Origin: Pilatotrama ljubarskyi
Lineage: Eukaryota > Basidiomycota > Agaricomycetes > Polyporales > Polyporaceae
DNA length: 64,000 nucleotides
Reading direction: 5' to 3'
Assembly: GCA_022385805.1 (NCBI GenBank)
Contig: MU277685.1
Location: 186,001-250,000, forward strand
Made by a program: the position numbers and the translations under genes. Below, in pieces: positions 1-10,832 of this stretch. The notes below the pieces were generated by a model. That model was given only the letters and a program-made list of their open reading frames with translations. It was not told where the DNA came from and ran no database searches. How positions within the stretch are numbered: position 1 is the stretch's first letter; every line of letters starts with the position of its first letter.

Positions 1-2
1 CT

Positions 3-281
3 CTAGCAGCCGCCCGGTCATCTCCTTCGCAGGCAGCCGAGATCGAGAGACGACCCAGTCCTGCTGCCCCCGATGACGACGAGTCTGGGATTTCGGGCGC
101 ACGGTCCAGCGCTCTTCCTCGCCCAAAGTCCGAGCCTGCTGGTCCGTTGCATCGTCGACATGTGCGGCATGCTCCTAGTCAGACCCTGGAGCGTACTAGA
201 CAGGACGATGGGATGTCCTCCATCTCCGATCCCGAAGATGTCTCATCCTCTGCTTCATCAATGACCGCTAGCCCCAGCTGA
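3..281 (+). CDS. C-terminal end of a truncated gene, Ser/Pro/Asp-rich tail
   Basis: An open frame enters from the left edge and runs to a TGA at 279-281. It encodes about 92 residues rich in Ser, Pro, Arg and acidic residues, for example SSISDPEDVSSSASS near the end. The composition is that of a disordered tail, not a folded domain, so no function can be assigned. There is no start in the window; the real start and most of the protein lie upstream. The frame is clean over its whole length while the other two frames on this strand carry early stops, which supports coding. The next gene starts about 590 bp downstream in the same orientation. Confidence 0.55.
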   Translation, partial: LAAARSSPSQAAEIERRPSPAAPDDDESGISGARSSALPRPKSEPAGPLHRRHVRHAPSQTLERTRQDDGMSSISDPEDVSSSASSMTASPS

Positions 282-873
282 CACAGGCGGGGTCGTCTGA
301 GGGACTGTCACCTACCCGTCCAGGATACTGTCATTCACTTCACACATGGTCCTCGTTTTATAGCACGCTATAAGAATAATGAATGCCACAGCACCATCCA
401 TACACGGAGTAGTACATCATCGTCAAGCTGTAGAGTTACGCCACAATTTATAACTAGCGATACACCACGGACTTCTCATTCAGTGTAGCATAGTCAACAT
501 CAAATCTCCTCGTTGCACGTAATCTCAATACTTTGACCATGATGCGTCGTTTCTCGACCTATTGACCTCGTCCGATATCCTCGCGCTGCACTGGAACTTG
601 AAGTATCAGTACTGTGCCGGTCCCGGGCCGGGTGGGTCTGATGATGGACAGACAGCGGACCGCCCGACGCTGCGTACTCCGCCCGGCCTCCCGCTGCCCA
701 CACTGTCGGATTCGCACATCCTCTCAGGTGCACCCTGCAGATATGGACCGATTGTTCAACGCACTTTCGCTCCAGGAAGCGGATTCATGGTCGCTTCTGC
801 AAGAACCCTCGAATCAGGCCTCGTTGAACGTCTCGGCTCGATAGTCTCACATCTTACAACTTCAAACAGCGCT

Positions 874-2277
874 ATGTCCGGCCGTCTCAAGGTGGTGGTC
901 TCTCGGGACCTGGGTCCAGATGTGATGCCTTTGTTGCTGAAACATACCGAGTTAGAGGTCAGTGGTAATCGCCTTCTTGCGAGGGATGCTCTGACGCATT
1001 TTGACGTACAGGTGGTCGTTTGGCCGCACAACAGTGCGTGCGACCGCAAATGGCTGCTCGAGAACATACCCGGAGCCGTCGGCGTTCTCGTCATGTTATC
1101 TGAGAAGGTCTGTCATTGAGTGTTCCTGTGTTGGCGGTTTTGTAGGTTCCTACACATACAGCAGGTCAACGCCGAGTTCTTGGACGCGGCAGGACCCAAT
1201 TTGCGAGTTGTCTCGACGATGTCTGTGGGTTACGGTATGATACGAGTTCATAGTATGAGCGCGGCGCATGCACTCATTGATTCAATGTTCCCCGCAGAGC
1301 ACGCCGATACTGATGAGCTTGCAAAGCGCGGCGTCAAGTTCGGGTACACCCCAGACGTACTGACCGACGCAGGTGTGTTGCTTACATGGTTCCACTTCCC
1401 TAGCATGAGCTCACCCTCATATCCTCAACCTCACCCTACGGTAGTTGCTGATCTTTCGATCATGCTTGCTCTAATGGCTGGGAGGAACGTCAAGGAGACG
1501 TATGGCATAGTTCAGAAAGGAGAAGTAAGTGCGTGCGCGGAGTGTTGCGACGTTTATTGACAAGGCTCATCGTGCCATGAAACAGTGGCCGAACTTCGTT
1601 TGGTCGCCGTTCGCTTTCTGTGGGCCACAACTAAGCGCGACTCCCACGAGCCCCACACGGACAGCCGGCTTCATTGGTTTTGGACGTATCGCCCAAGCGA
1701 CTCTCGCCCGGCTGGTTCCATTCGGCTTCACGCGTTGTCTCTATACCGCGAACCCCTCCACGCCTCCGAATCCAGCCGCAGATGCTCAGGTCGCCGCCAA
1801 GTACGGCGTGAAAGAGGTGCAGCGTGTTGGGCTTATGGAGCTCGCGCGCGAGAGCGACGTGGTGTTCGTCCTTGCCCCAGGAGGTCCGGCGACTTACCAT
1901 ATTGTGGACGAAGCATTCCTGAAGCAGATGAAGCGAACTGCGGTACTCGTCAACACTAGTCGCGGGACCCTAGTCGACTCCGACGCCCTTGCCAAGGCTC
2001 TCCAGGAAGGATGGCTCTACGGCGCTGGCATTGACGTCGTCGAGGGCGAGCCTCAGGTGGATGCCAACCACCCTCTCGTCAAGGCACCCAGGTGAGTACA
2101 GCCTATTCGCTCTCTGGTTCAGCTTCTGACATGAATTTGTGCAGATGCATCGTCCTACCTCACATCGGGAGCGCAACTACAGAGACGCGTATCGGTATGG
2201 CTACTCTCGCGGTCAATAACCTGGTCAATGGAATCTTTGGCAAGCCTATGCCCGCAGAACTGAACGCGGCGCGCTAG
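874..2277 (+). CDS. GRHPR: Glyoxylate/hydroxypyruvate reductase (D-2-hydroxyacid dehydrogenase family)
   Basis: NAD(P)H-dependent reduction of glyoxylate to glycolate or hydroxypyruvate to D-glycerate; cytosolic or mitochondrial. I splice seven exons: 874-957, 1012-1107, 1165-1234, 1298-1372, 1445-1524, 1586-2091 and 2145-2277, giving 347 aa, close to the family's roughly 330. The frame is continuous across all junctions. Visible landmarks: [17 protein letters not shown] and [14 protein letters not shown] in the substrate half; the nucleotide-binding glycine motif [11 protein letters not shown]; then the three catalytic positions in NTSRG (Arg), VEGEPQ (Glu) and PHIGSAT (His). The C-terminal GKPMPAEL resembles animal GRHPR more than yeast Gor1. 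The start at 874 ([11 protein letters not shown]) is chosen because it opens directly on the first beta strand; the frame is open upstream but that part looks non-coding. Confidence 0.92.
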
Positions 2278-2666
2278 ACTAGACAAATTCGTGAGGTTGT
2301 CATCTCTTCAGAATGCGTGCAGGTTGCGCTGACCAACTACTCTGATGTTGGCTTCGAAGCATAGACCATGTGCAGTTTGCCCTTGAACGTTATGGAACGC
2401 GAATCCAACGTACGTTCTTAGGAGTTCGCTCGCTATGTACGTAGCCGAAGCCATCCTTATGGCACGATATACGAACCGCCACCCTGGCTATAAGGAGATG
2501 TCGTGCTTGAACGTCCTCCTGACGCGGGGCTTCATGGATTGTGCTGGCACCTCCCGCGTCCCCGTTCGCTCTGACTTCCTCCATCATAGAGAGCATCGAA
2601 GTGTGAGATGTTTGGGTAGTAATCGATGGGAATTGGGACGTGCGAACGCAGCGATTCGGCAGTTCC

Positions 2667-4970
2667 TTACCGTCTCCTTTGTTCCGTGTCATGCCACGGG
2701 AGTCCGTATGTCCGCCTGAGCAGCCGCACGGCTTGACGCGCATTCAGAGCGTCATGCTGGTCGTTGTCTCCTTCCCCGTCTTGACCGCTATCGGACGGGT
2801 CTCGTGTTTCAGCTTGTGCATCCCAGGCGTCCGAGACCATGTCGGTTAACACATCGACCAATGAAGCCGAGATGGCATGTCGATCGCGTCCTGAAAGCGC
2901 GACTACGGCCTCAGCGCATTCCGCTAGCATGGCCATGGTGGCACGGCACTCGACCGCCCGCGCTACTGGGATGGAGAAGAAGTCTTCGAGGTCGAGCAGC
3001 ATGGAGACGACTGCTGGGCGGACGGAGGCGTACTCCTCCTTGCTGGTCCCCGCGTCGGGTCCCGCTGCCGGCACCGAGGTGTCAGAGGGTTCTGCATGAA
3101 GGGTGATCGTGCTCGTTCTGGAAGCGATAGGCCTAGGGTCTGCTATATACCCTGTCGGCTTCAGAGTCGGTTCCACATCGGGTTGTGCGATCGTGGAAGA
3201 CCTGCTGCCGGTCCCATGCGCCAAAGTAGCCGAAGCGCGGATGACCATACAACATGCCTGCACGAAGCGGTAGGGCGAGTTGTCGTCTCGCATCCTCTTG
3301 CTATACGAGCAGAATGCCGCGATACCTGGCGGGGTCATCAGAATTCACGGACATTGAGAATTACGGCACACTATCTCACACGTAGGACCCACACATTGGA
3401 AGCGGGGAAAGAGCTTGAGCATGATATGGAAGGCCCGTTCGCGCACGAAAGTAGTGGCTGCCGGCCGTGTAGGCCCTGGGTCAACCACTCCGGCGAGCAC
3501 GTCGAACGTCCGGCGGAGCAGCACACGAGTGGCTTGATCACTTGGTGGGAACGACGTCTCTCCAGGAAGGGCCCTAACAAGACGGTGCATGGTCGTCAAC
3601 AAATGGCGACGAGGCTCGTCTGCTTGGTCCCCTTCGCTTTCCTGATTCAAGCGGTGAAGCACGTCCAGGAGCAGGTGCATGAGCGCAATCGTGCCCTTAT
3701 CCCCGCCCTCGAGACCCAGCTCCCAGTAGGGTAGGCCGTAGATGACCCGCGGTGCGCGTTGCAGCAGAATGCGATCCAAGCAGCGGAGCGCGGCATGCGA
3801 CTCGATGTCGCTCATGCATGAGCGAACAACCCCTTGGAGGAAGGCATCATCCATGAAAGTCGCGTCTGCAGTGGCGAGCGTCGCGTCATCGAGGGTCGCA
3901 GCTGCACCATTAGCGAGCGTCCTTTCACGTTCTTGCCAATTGGAAAAGGGCCGACTGAGCGCGACCTGTTGTAGCCACGTCCGGAACGCACGAGTCAGCT
4001 TGTTGCGGGCCACAACGCTTAAATCGAGCTTGCTCGCCAGTAGCTCGTGGACATCGCCGGGACTGTGGAGGCGTCCATAGAAGCGCGAGGCCAACGCGAC
4101 GACGGCGCGTTTCGTTGACTGCAAGAGGATGCACAGAACCCAGGATTGTGGAGACTTGTATGGACAATCGGCGTACAACGGAGGGGCGAGGGTGGTCAGG
4201 GCCGCGAAGAGCATGGCCACGGAGACGATGGCAGTCACGACACCCGCGACGGCGGGATGCAGGGACCACAGAAGATCCAACAGGCCGGCGAAGAAAAGAA
4301 CAAGGGCCACCTGGAGCAGGATGGGGAGACACAGGATGATCTCTGGGACGCGCCACTTCCTCAGGCCGTCGTAACGGTACTGGCGAATGCGTGTACGCTC
4401 CCGCGAGATGCTGGAGGATCCGGCGAGATATTGCCGCAGCCACTGCTTCACAAGCAGGCCCAGCGAAGCCACCAGAAGACTGCACACGAGAGCGGAGAAC
4501 CACCAGGCGTTCAGACGAACGGCCAGCCCGTTTGCCTTGAATGGCGGCAACAGCGTTCCGGGGCCTGTCGGCGAGGTCGTGTTGGCGAAGTTGGCGTTGA
4601 CGGAGAAGCTGTTGAGCTGCGCGGATATCTGAGACAGGATAGCCACGGTTGCATCTTCCGGCTGCTGCTGGAGAAGCTTGTAAGACTCGATGTTGAACGC
4701 GGTGAGGATGGCCGAGAACAAGCCAGCCTGCCACAAGTTGCTCCTTCAGCGTCTATTCTGCATGAGGACGAGAACTTTGTCGAGAGTGCTCACGAACACG
4801 AGGAGCGTGTCGATCTCCTCTTTCCAGTCCTGGATCATATCCTCGTCATACTCCCGCAGCGCTTTGGCGCAGGCCGCCCACGCTTCTGAGCTATCCCACA
4901 CTGACGGAAGAGGACGCTCCGCGCCCGATTTCGAGTGATGTCGCCGCTTGTAGCTGTGTGAACGATTCAT
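2667..4970 (-). CDS. DUF6535-family multi-pass membrane protein
   Basis: A lineage-expanded agaricomycete membrane family of unknown function. Three exons: 4970-4794, 4727-3380 and 3325-2667, giving 727 aa. The first intron separates EEIDTLLVF from AGLFSAILTAFNIESYKLL, a junction characteristic of this family. The DUF6535 domain spans about residues 25-215: an amphipathic segment SEAWAACAKALREYDEDMI, a first helix at AGLFSAILTAF, a second at AWWFSALVCSLLVASLGLLV followed by KQWLRQYL, then two hydrophobic segments around PEIILCLPILLQVALVLFF and VAGVVTAIVSVAMLFAAL. The remaining roughly 500 residues are a soluble, probably helical tail with little conservation that I can recognise. The start at 4970 (MNRSHSYKRR) precedes a basic stretch; the frame is also open to 5186. 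The upstream region carries one arm of a 29-bp inverted repeat (5168-5196). Confidence 0.85.
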
Positions 4971-5167
4971 TGTGAGGTCTGCGCGGGCGCCGGCGTTCCA
5001 AAGGCAAAGTTTAAAGTGGCCACGACTTTGCGGTCGAACCGTCCAAGTGGTTGTCGACCAGCTGGCCATGTGCCGGACACCGAAGTCGACGGAGCAGGGC
5101 AGTACACCCACCGCATCACCGCCATGAGCTTTCGACAGTTCTTGCTGCGCCTTTGTGATGATGGTGG

Positions 5168-6073
5168 TAAGATTGACCCAGCTCAAATGCGACCACTATC
5201 GTCACAGCGTGACCGGCACGTGCATCCGGCGTCTAGAGGATCCAGTAATGTATTATTCTGCCATAAGTCGAAGTAGGCGACGGTGACCGCTGTACAGTAT
5301 GCTGTGAGTACACTAGGGACTATAGACATGTAAGATATGTATAGGATGAGCTATAGGAGGGATATAATGATATCAAGGGTTAGCAGAGACACCAGTGCCG
5401 TCGAGTTCAGTAAGAATATCACTAGGGAGGACACGGTGGCTGCGGGATTTATTCGCTGCCCACGCTGCCTGCTTACCATTGAGTCCACACCGGTAGGCGT
5501 CCATGAAGCCATGCGACCTAGTGTAGGAGCGGCAGATAGACACCAGTGGGACAGAGTCGAGCGCTGCAAAAACAATACACTCGAGATCGGCCTCTGCGGA
5601 TGATGCCGGAAGCTGTCGATAGAACCGCTTTGCGTGCCCCCAACACTGTTCGATGCAGTTCAGCTCACAGTGGAATTTGGGAGGTTCTCAAACCCAATCT
5701 GGGCTCTTCTGCCTCTCTAGGGCATGGGCCTGCAGACTGATGGACGGGAAACGCGTCATTACCATGTCGCGACCGCCCACAGCAACGGTGAATCATATCT
5801 TTGCCAATTTGTCCCGATAATGTAACTGCTATTCCTCCCTAGCCGCCCGCCCTCTGTACATGTATCTACTCTATCAGGAGGAATCTTATGGACAAACGGC
5901 CACTGTCAAGTTGCAGAGAGGGTACTTCGCAACAGACTGACACTTCCCGTTTCTTGCGTATTGAGCCCCAAGCTTAGCTATGAGTTTTCGATACTATTGC
6001 CGCCACCGTCGCCTCGCATGCGTGACATCTACTGGTCACATGATGTGGTCGCATTTGAGCTGGGTCAATCTTA
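5168..6073. repeat. 906-bp segment bounded by perfect 29-bp inverted repeats (MITE-like)
   Basis: The sequence 5168-5196 (starting TAAGATTGACCCAGCTC) reappears as its exact reverse complement at 6045-6073 (ending GAGCTGGGTCAATCTTA), 29 of 29 bases. The outermost dinucleotides are TA on both sides, so the segment can be read as a TA-flanked element with AGATTGACCC...GGGTCAATCT termini, as in Tc1/mariner-type MITEs. Apart from the short open frames at 5337-5603 and 5980-6261, which resemble nothing I recognise, the interior shows no transposase. It lies between the 5' end of the DUF6535 gene and the 3' end of HMG-CoA reductase. It could instead be an inverted duplication of upstream sequence of the DUF6535 gene. 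Confidence 0.5.
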
Positions 6074-6690
6074 GAATGGTTCCAAGTGTCGTCGGCAAGA
6101 CCCGAGGGGCAGGCTGCGGCATCTCGAGTGCAGTTCCACCTGGTGGCTGCATCTCAATCTGCTCGTGGAATACGGAGCCCAACTGCTTGAGTAACTTACC
6201 GGAGTCATCCTCTCGAAGCTGTGGGTCGAAGGCCGACCTCTCAATCACGATCTGCTTCTAAGGCACACCGTGCGTCGCTGAACGAACAAGTCTACGCGTT
6301 CATTCTTCCGTGGGTAAGTACATTGTGAGTACGGGTAATTGAGTAAGTACTAGGTAGTCGTGCGTTAGTGCGTTACGGGTAAATGCTGAGGGTAACTTTG
6401 CCGGAGCCATGCGATGCGGGATCAGCAGCGAGCAGGTGGACGTGAATGTAGACTGAACAAGCAGTAAAGCAGAGCAAGAGGAGAATCTGCGTGCACGAAT
6501 CGCGCAGGGAGGGCGCGAGGAAGGGGCAGGGGATCGCGCACTAACAGTACAAAGTTCAGACGAAAGCACGCCGCGATCCGGCCAAAGTCCCAACAGCTTC
6601 ATAGCCGACGTCGCGTCTCGAAACTCAAGCAAGAAAGCGACGCGCGTCGGCAAGGTCCAAGAGTGAGTGAGCCAGAGCGTAGCATCTCGC
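6074..6690. other. Intergenic / probable 3' untranslated region of HMG-CoA reductase
   Basis: About 600 bp downstream of the HMG-CoA reductase stop. The minus-strand open frame at 6300-6704 is low in recognisable features and overlaps the reductase end in another frame. I see no supported gene here. Confidence 0.5.
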
Positions 6691-9600
6691 TCACTTCGAC
6701 TCAACGATGTACGGCGTCGCCTGGCCTGCGGGCACCGGCGGTACCGAGTGCGAGGTCTCTTCGGGGCCGGGGGTCTGTGGCCGCGACGGCATCGGCGTGT
6801 TCAGTTGCGACCGGTTATGCGCGAGGTGCGCGCGGACGAGGTGGCCGGCGGCGAGCGCGGACATGAGCGAGAGCTCGCCAGCCATGACAGCGGCCGCGAC
6901 GATGCGCGCGAGCTGCTGAGCGTTCTGGCCGGGGTTCGTAGGGTGCGCGCCCATGACGCCGAGCATCTCGAGGACGGCTTGCTGGGGTGCGAGAATGGTG
7001 CCGCCACCAACGGTGCCCACTTCGATACAGGGCATGGAGACTGTCATGAGGAGGTCTTCACCGTTGTTCGTCCTGAACGAGTTATTGATCAAAGACTGGT
7101 CCATCCCAATTAAAGTCGTATGCGACTTACGGTTCCATGAGCGTCATGCAGTTCGAGCTCTCGACGTTCTGCGCCGGATCCTGGCCAGTCGCCAGATAGA
7201 CAGCAGTGAGGATGTTCGCCGCGTGCGCGTTGAAGCCGCCGACCGAGCCCGCCATCGCGCTCCCGATCAAATTCTTCTTCGTGTTCACGTTGCACAGCGA
7301 CTCGACCGTCGTCTTCAGCACGCTCTTCACGACCTTCCCGGGGATGACCGCCTCCGCGACGATGCTCTTCCCGCGGCCCTCGATCCAGTTGATCGCCGCC
7401 GGCTTCTTGTCCGTGCAGTAGTTGCCCGAGAGGCAAAGCACGACCATTTCCGGGAACTCGCGCCCGAGCACCTCCAGCGCCTTCTCGGTCGCCTTTGAGA
7501 TCATGTTCATGCCCATCGCGTCGCCCGTGCGCGTCGCGAACCGTACAAAGAGCGTCCGGCCCGCCATCGCGCACTTGATCTTCTGCAGCCGCGCGAAACG
7601 CGAGGTCGACTCGAATGCCTCCTTGATAATGGCATAGCCTTCCTCGGACTCGATCCACGCCTTGGCCTCAGCGGCGCGCACGATGGACGGGAAGTCGATA
7701 GCAGGGCCACGGGTCATGCCGTCATACGTGAGGACAGTGGTGACGCCGCCGCCGGCGTTGAGAGCCTTGCAGCCACGGGACGCGGACGCGACGAGGGTGC
7801 CTTCCGCCGTAGCCATCGGGATGGGGTACATGAGGCCGTCGATCTTGAGCGGACCAGCGATGCCGAGGGGCAGCGGCATGTAACCGATGACGTTCTCGCA
7901 GCACGCACCCATGACTCGGGAGTAGTCGTAGTCCTTCATCGGGATTAGCGAGGTCTCCAGGGTCTTGGTCCGCGAGGCACGAGCTGTGAAGAACGTCAGA
8001 ACTGCGTCGCACATACGCCATAGAGCATGTCACTCACAGATGAGCGCACGCCGGATGCGCACCGCCCGCTCGAAGTCGCCCAACAGCTTCTCGAGCGCAT
8101 ACGGCGCGATCTTGCCCGTCTGCGCCAGCAGGATCACCTCCTCGTCGTTCAGCATCCGCAGCGCGACCGACACCGGTCTCGGGCCATTCTCAAAGATGTC
8201 CACGCACTCCGCGAGAGAGCGCACCTCCATCTCCGGCGCGTTCCTCTCGGGCGTCTCGGGCGTGCGCGGCTCGACAAGCGCAGGCGACCGAATCGGCAGG
8301 CGCTCCTGCAGCTTCCTGTCGACGCTCTCGAGGTTCAGCGGATGGCTCAGGACGGAGGACGTCTGCTGTTGCTGATGCTGCGTGACAGGCGCCGTCGCGG
8401 GCTCTCTAACCGGAGCCGGTTCTGGCACCGCCACGGCGGGCGCAGCGCTGGCCAGCATCACGACAGGCGCAGGCGCGTGCTCCTCCGTCTCGTCCGTGGC
8501 AAGCTTGATCGAGCGCGCGCGCGAGCGGAATCGCACGCCCTGCGTCCTGACCGCGCGCATCGCCGTGAGGCCGGAGCCGGCAGCGATACCCTTGAGGAGG
8601 TAGCCGTTGAGCGCGACGCTGACCGCGAGGAGGGCGACGATCCACTTCGAGACGACGGGGTCGCCGACGAGCGAGCTCCAGGAGGACATGAAGTTGTCGA
8701 TCGCCTCGCCCGTCCCGGGGTTCGCGGCAGCGCTGGGGGTGGCGGTGACGAGCGGCGTCGCACGGACATAGACCGGAGGAGCGAATTTGACAATGAGCTC
8801 GACGGGCTCGCCCGTCTGCGCCTGTTCCGACACAGCCAAGTTGGCGAGGACGCTCGCGATAGCGGGGCTCGTGATGTCCACACGCGGAGGGGGCACGACT
8901 TCCTGGGCGGAGCGGAGCGGGTGCCGCTGGTGGCGGGCGTTCGTCGTCGCAGGCGTCAGCGTCGTGCAGAAGTTGAGGATGTGCAGGGTAAGGAAGGAGG
9001 CGATCTACAGAATGGGCGGTGGAGCCAGAATGAATACGAGCACAGCCACAGGGCAGAAGTGGGAAGCAACGCACCAAGAGCAGCTTTAGCCTTGCCATCG
9101 GATTCTCGACCTCCTGCATCCTGGGACCGTCCTTGAGAAGCGAGCCCTTGACACCGATGACGGATGCAGACACCCGCTCGCGCAGGTTCTTCGGTTCTTG
9201 GTCCGCGGGGGCATCGGCCCTGCTGCTCGGGCGGGTCATGGCGCCCCGTACGGCGGTACCGTTTGCAGTGACAGCGGTGACAGAGCTAGTGCGAGAACGG
9301 CTCATTTCACGGACTTTCTTGATGCGACGGACCTGGTAGAGGGTGAAGAGACGTTAAGCACTGGAGGTCCGGACAGAGGCAAATAGGGGAAAGGAGCGGT
9401 CACGTGCGCAACCATGTAATCCGGAGGAAGAAACCGGAGAGTTGGACTGACCTCGACCATAACCGTGAGCACCGCGGTGTAAAGCGTGAAGGTCATCACG
9501 CAGTCCATAGCGAGAGCCACAGCGGCGACAGCGCAGAACTCCTTCAGGCCACCGACACGGCTGTTGACACCGACGAGCAGCACCGCAATCTCCAAAGCAT

Positions 9601-10832
9601 AGTCGCGAAGTATGACGTTTCCAACGCGATCCAGGGCTTCCAGAATGACCTCACCGGCGGGCTTCATCCGGCCGTCTTCCTGAGGCTTGAGCATGTGGGG
9701 ATGGGCCAGAACTGCGCGGGCGAGGCGGAGGGGCTTATCAAAGCCGACGGTGCACACCAGGAAGGGGAGAGCCTCAGTAAGCGCGATGGGGTCAAGCGGA
9801 ATGTCAAGCGAGCGGCAGAGCGGAAGAGTGAAGAGGAAGGAGATGATGGCAGACGAGAAGATGCCAGTGGAGAGCCAGAAGTTCGAGCCAAGAGCGCGCG
9901 AAGACAGGAAGAGGCGGATGAAGGTGAGGTGCATCAAGATGTAGCCTGTCAGGACAACCAGGATATCCAGAGAGTCGGCCTTCTGCAGACGAGGTTTGAG
10001 AAACTATTTGCAGCCGCAGGTGTTGTTGACACGTACCTTCGCGAGTTCCCAGAAGCGCAGTACGAGCGCGCTGAGTGCATAGGCGACCCACTTGCTGCTC
10101 TTCATCTCTCCAATGCTCTCCTGACGCTTTCCAACGTCGACCTCATACTTGACACCATCGACGATGATAGTCTGCTCCCGCTTCAACGCCGCCATCCAAT
10201 CCTCGCGGGTGCCAGGCTTGAAGGAGAGAGTAAGCGCCGTGGAAGCACCAGGCTCAGAAACACTGGTGAAACACGCGACGGAGGAGACGTTGGAGCCGGG
10301 GTAATGGCAGATGGAGGGGTACGCCTTGCCGGTGAGAGATGGGAGCTCTGAGACGAGGTGCTGGGCGACGGCGGACGCGTCAAGGGGAGTCGTCTAAGGG
10401 AAAATCGCTGTCAGCTATCACGAACCCACTATGCTCGGAATACGTGCGGCGCACGACGAATCACAGTCATGGAGCAGGGGAAGAGGGAAGGGCATCCGCT
10501 AGATGACCTGGCGTGACACGTACGGTTTGGGCCTTGTCGTGAAGGGTGAACACGATCTGCTGCAACTCCAATGCCTCAACACCGTCCTTCGGGTGCTTCC
10601 ATGCCTCCATCCAGTCCTGCTGAGGAACCGCGACCCATTCTCCGTTGGTAAGACGCGCGTAGGCAGGCCTGAGAGCGGGAGGGTGGGGCGACTCGAAGAA
10701 CGAGGAGTGCTTGATGCCGGAGAGGATGTGGAAGTACGCGAGGGTCGCGAGGACGAAGACGGTGACGATGGTCTCGATTGGGGAGAAGGCCGTATGGGTC
10801 GAAAGCGGACGCAGTAGTGCGCGCATTTTCAA
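6691..10832 (-). CDS. HMG1: HMG-CoA reductase with sterol-sensing domain (class I)
   Basis: Reduces HMG-CoA to mevalonate with NADPH, the committed step of ergosterol and terpenoid synthesis; ER membrane. Seven exons: 10832-10524, 10393-10037, 9982-9452, 9332-9075, 9004-8038, 7983-7131 and 7072-6691, giving 1,218 aa. Membrane region: an N-terminal helix ([20 protein letters not shown]), then a sterol-sensing domain with [33 protein letters not shown], two more helices and [20 protein letters not shown], and a last helix [20 protein letters not shown] Pro/Ala/Ser linker follows. Catalytic domain: [45 protein letters not shown], the NADPH motif [22 protein letters not shown] and the catalytic-His region [12 protein letters not shown]. 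All expected motifs are present. The start at 10832 ([10 protein letters not shown]) is the only Met before the first helix. Long antisense frames across this gene are shadows. Confidence 0.96.

Noticed and set aside
8027..10351. Long plus-strand frames of 369 and 315 codons
   Set aside because: They lie exactly antisense to HMG-CoA reductase exons, whose motifs are unmistakable. The frames are Arg/Glu-rich shadows caused by GC-rich codon usage.
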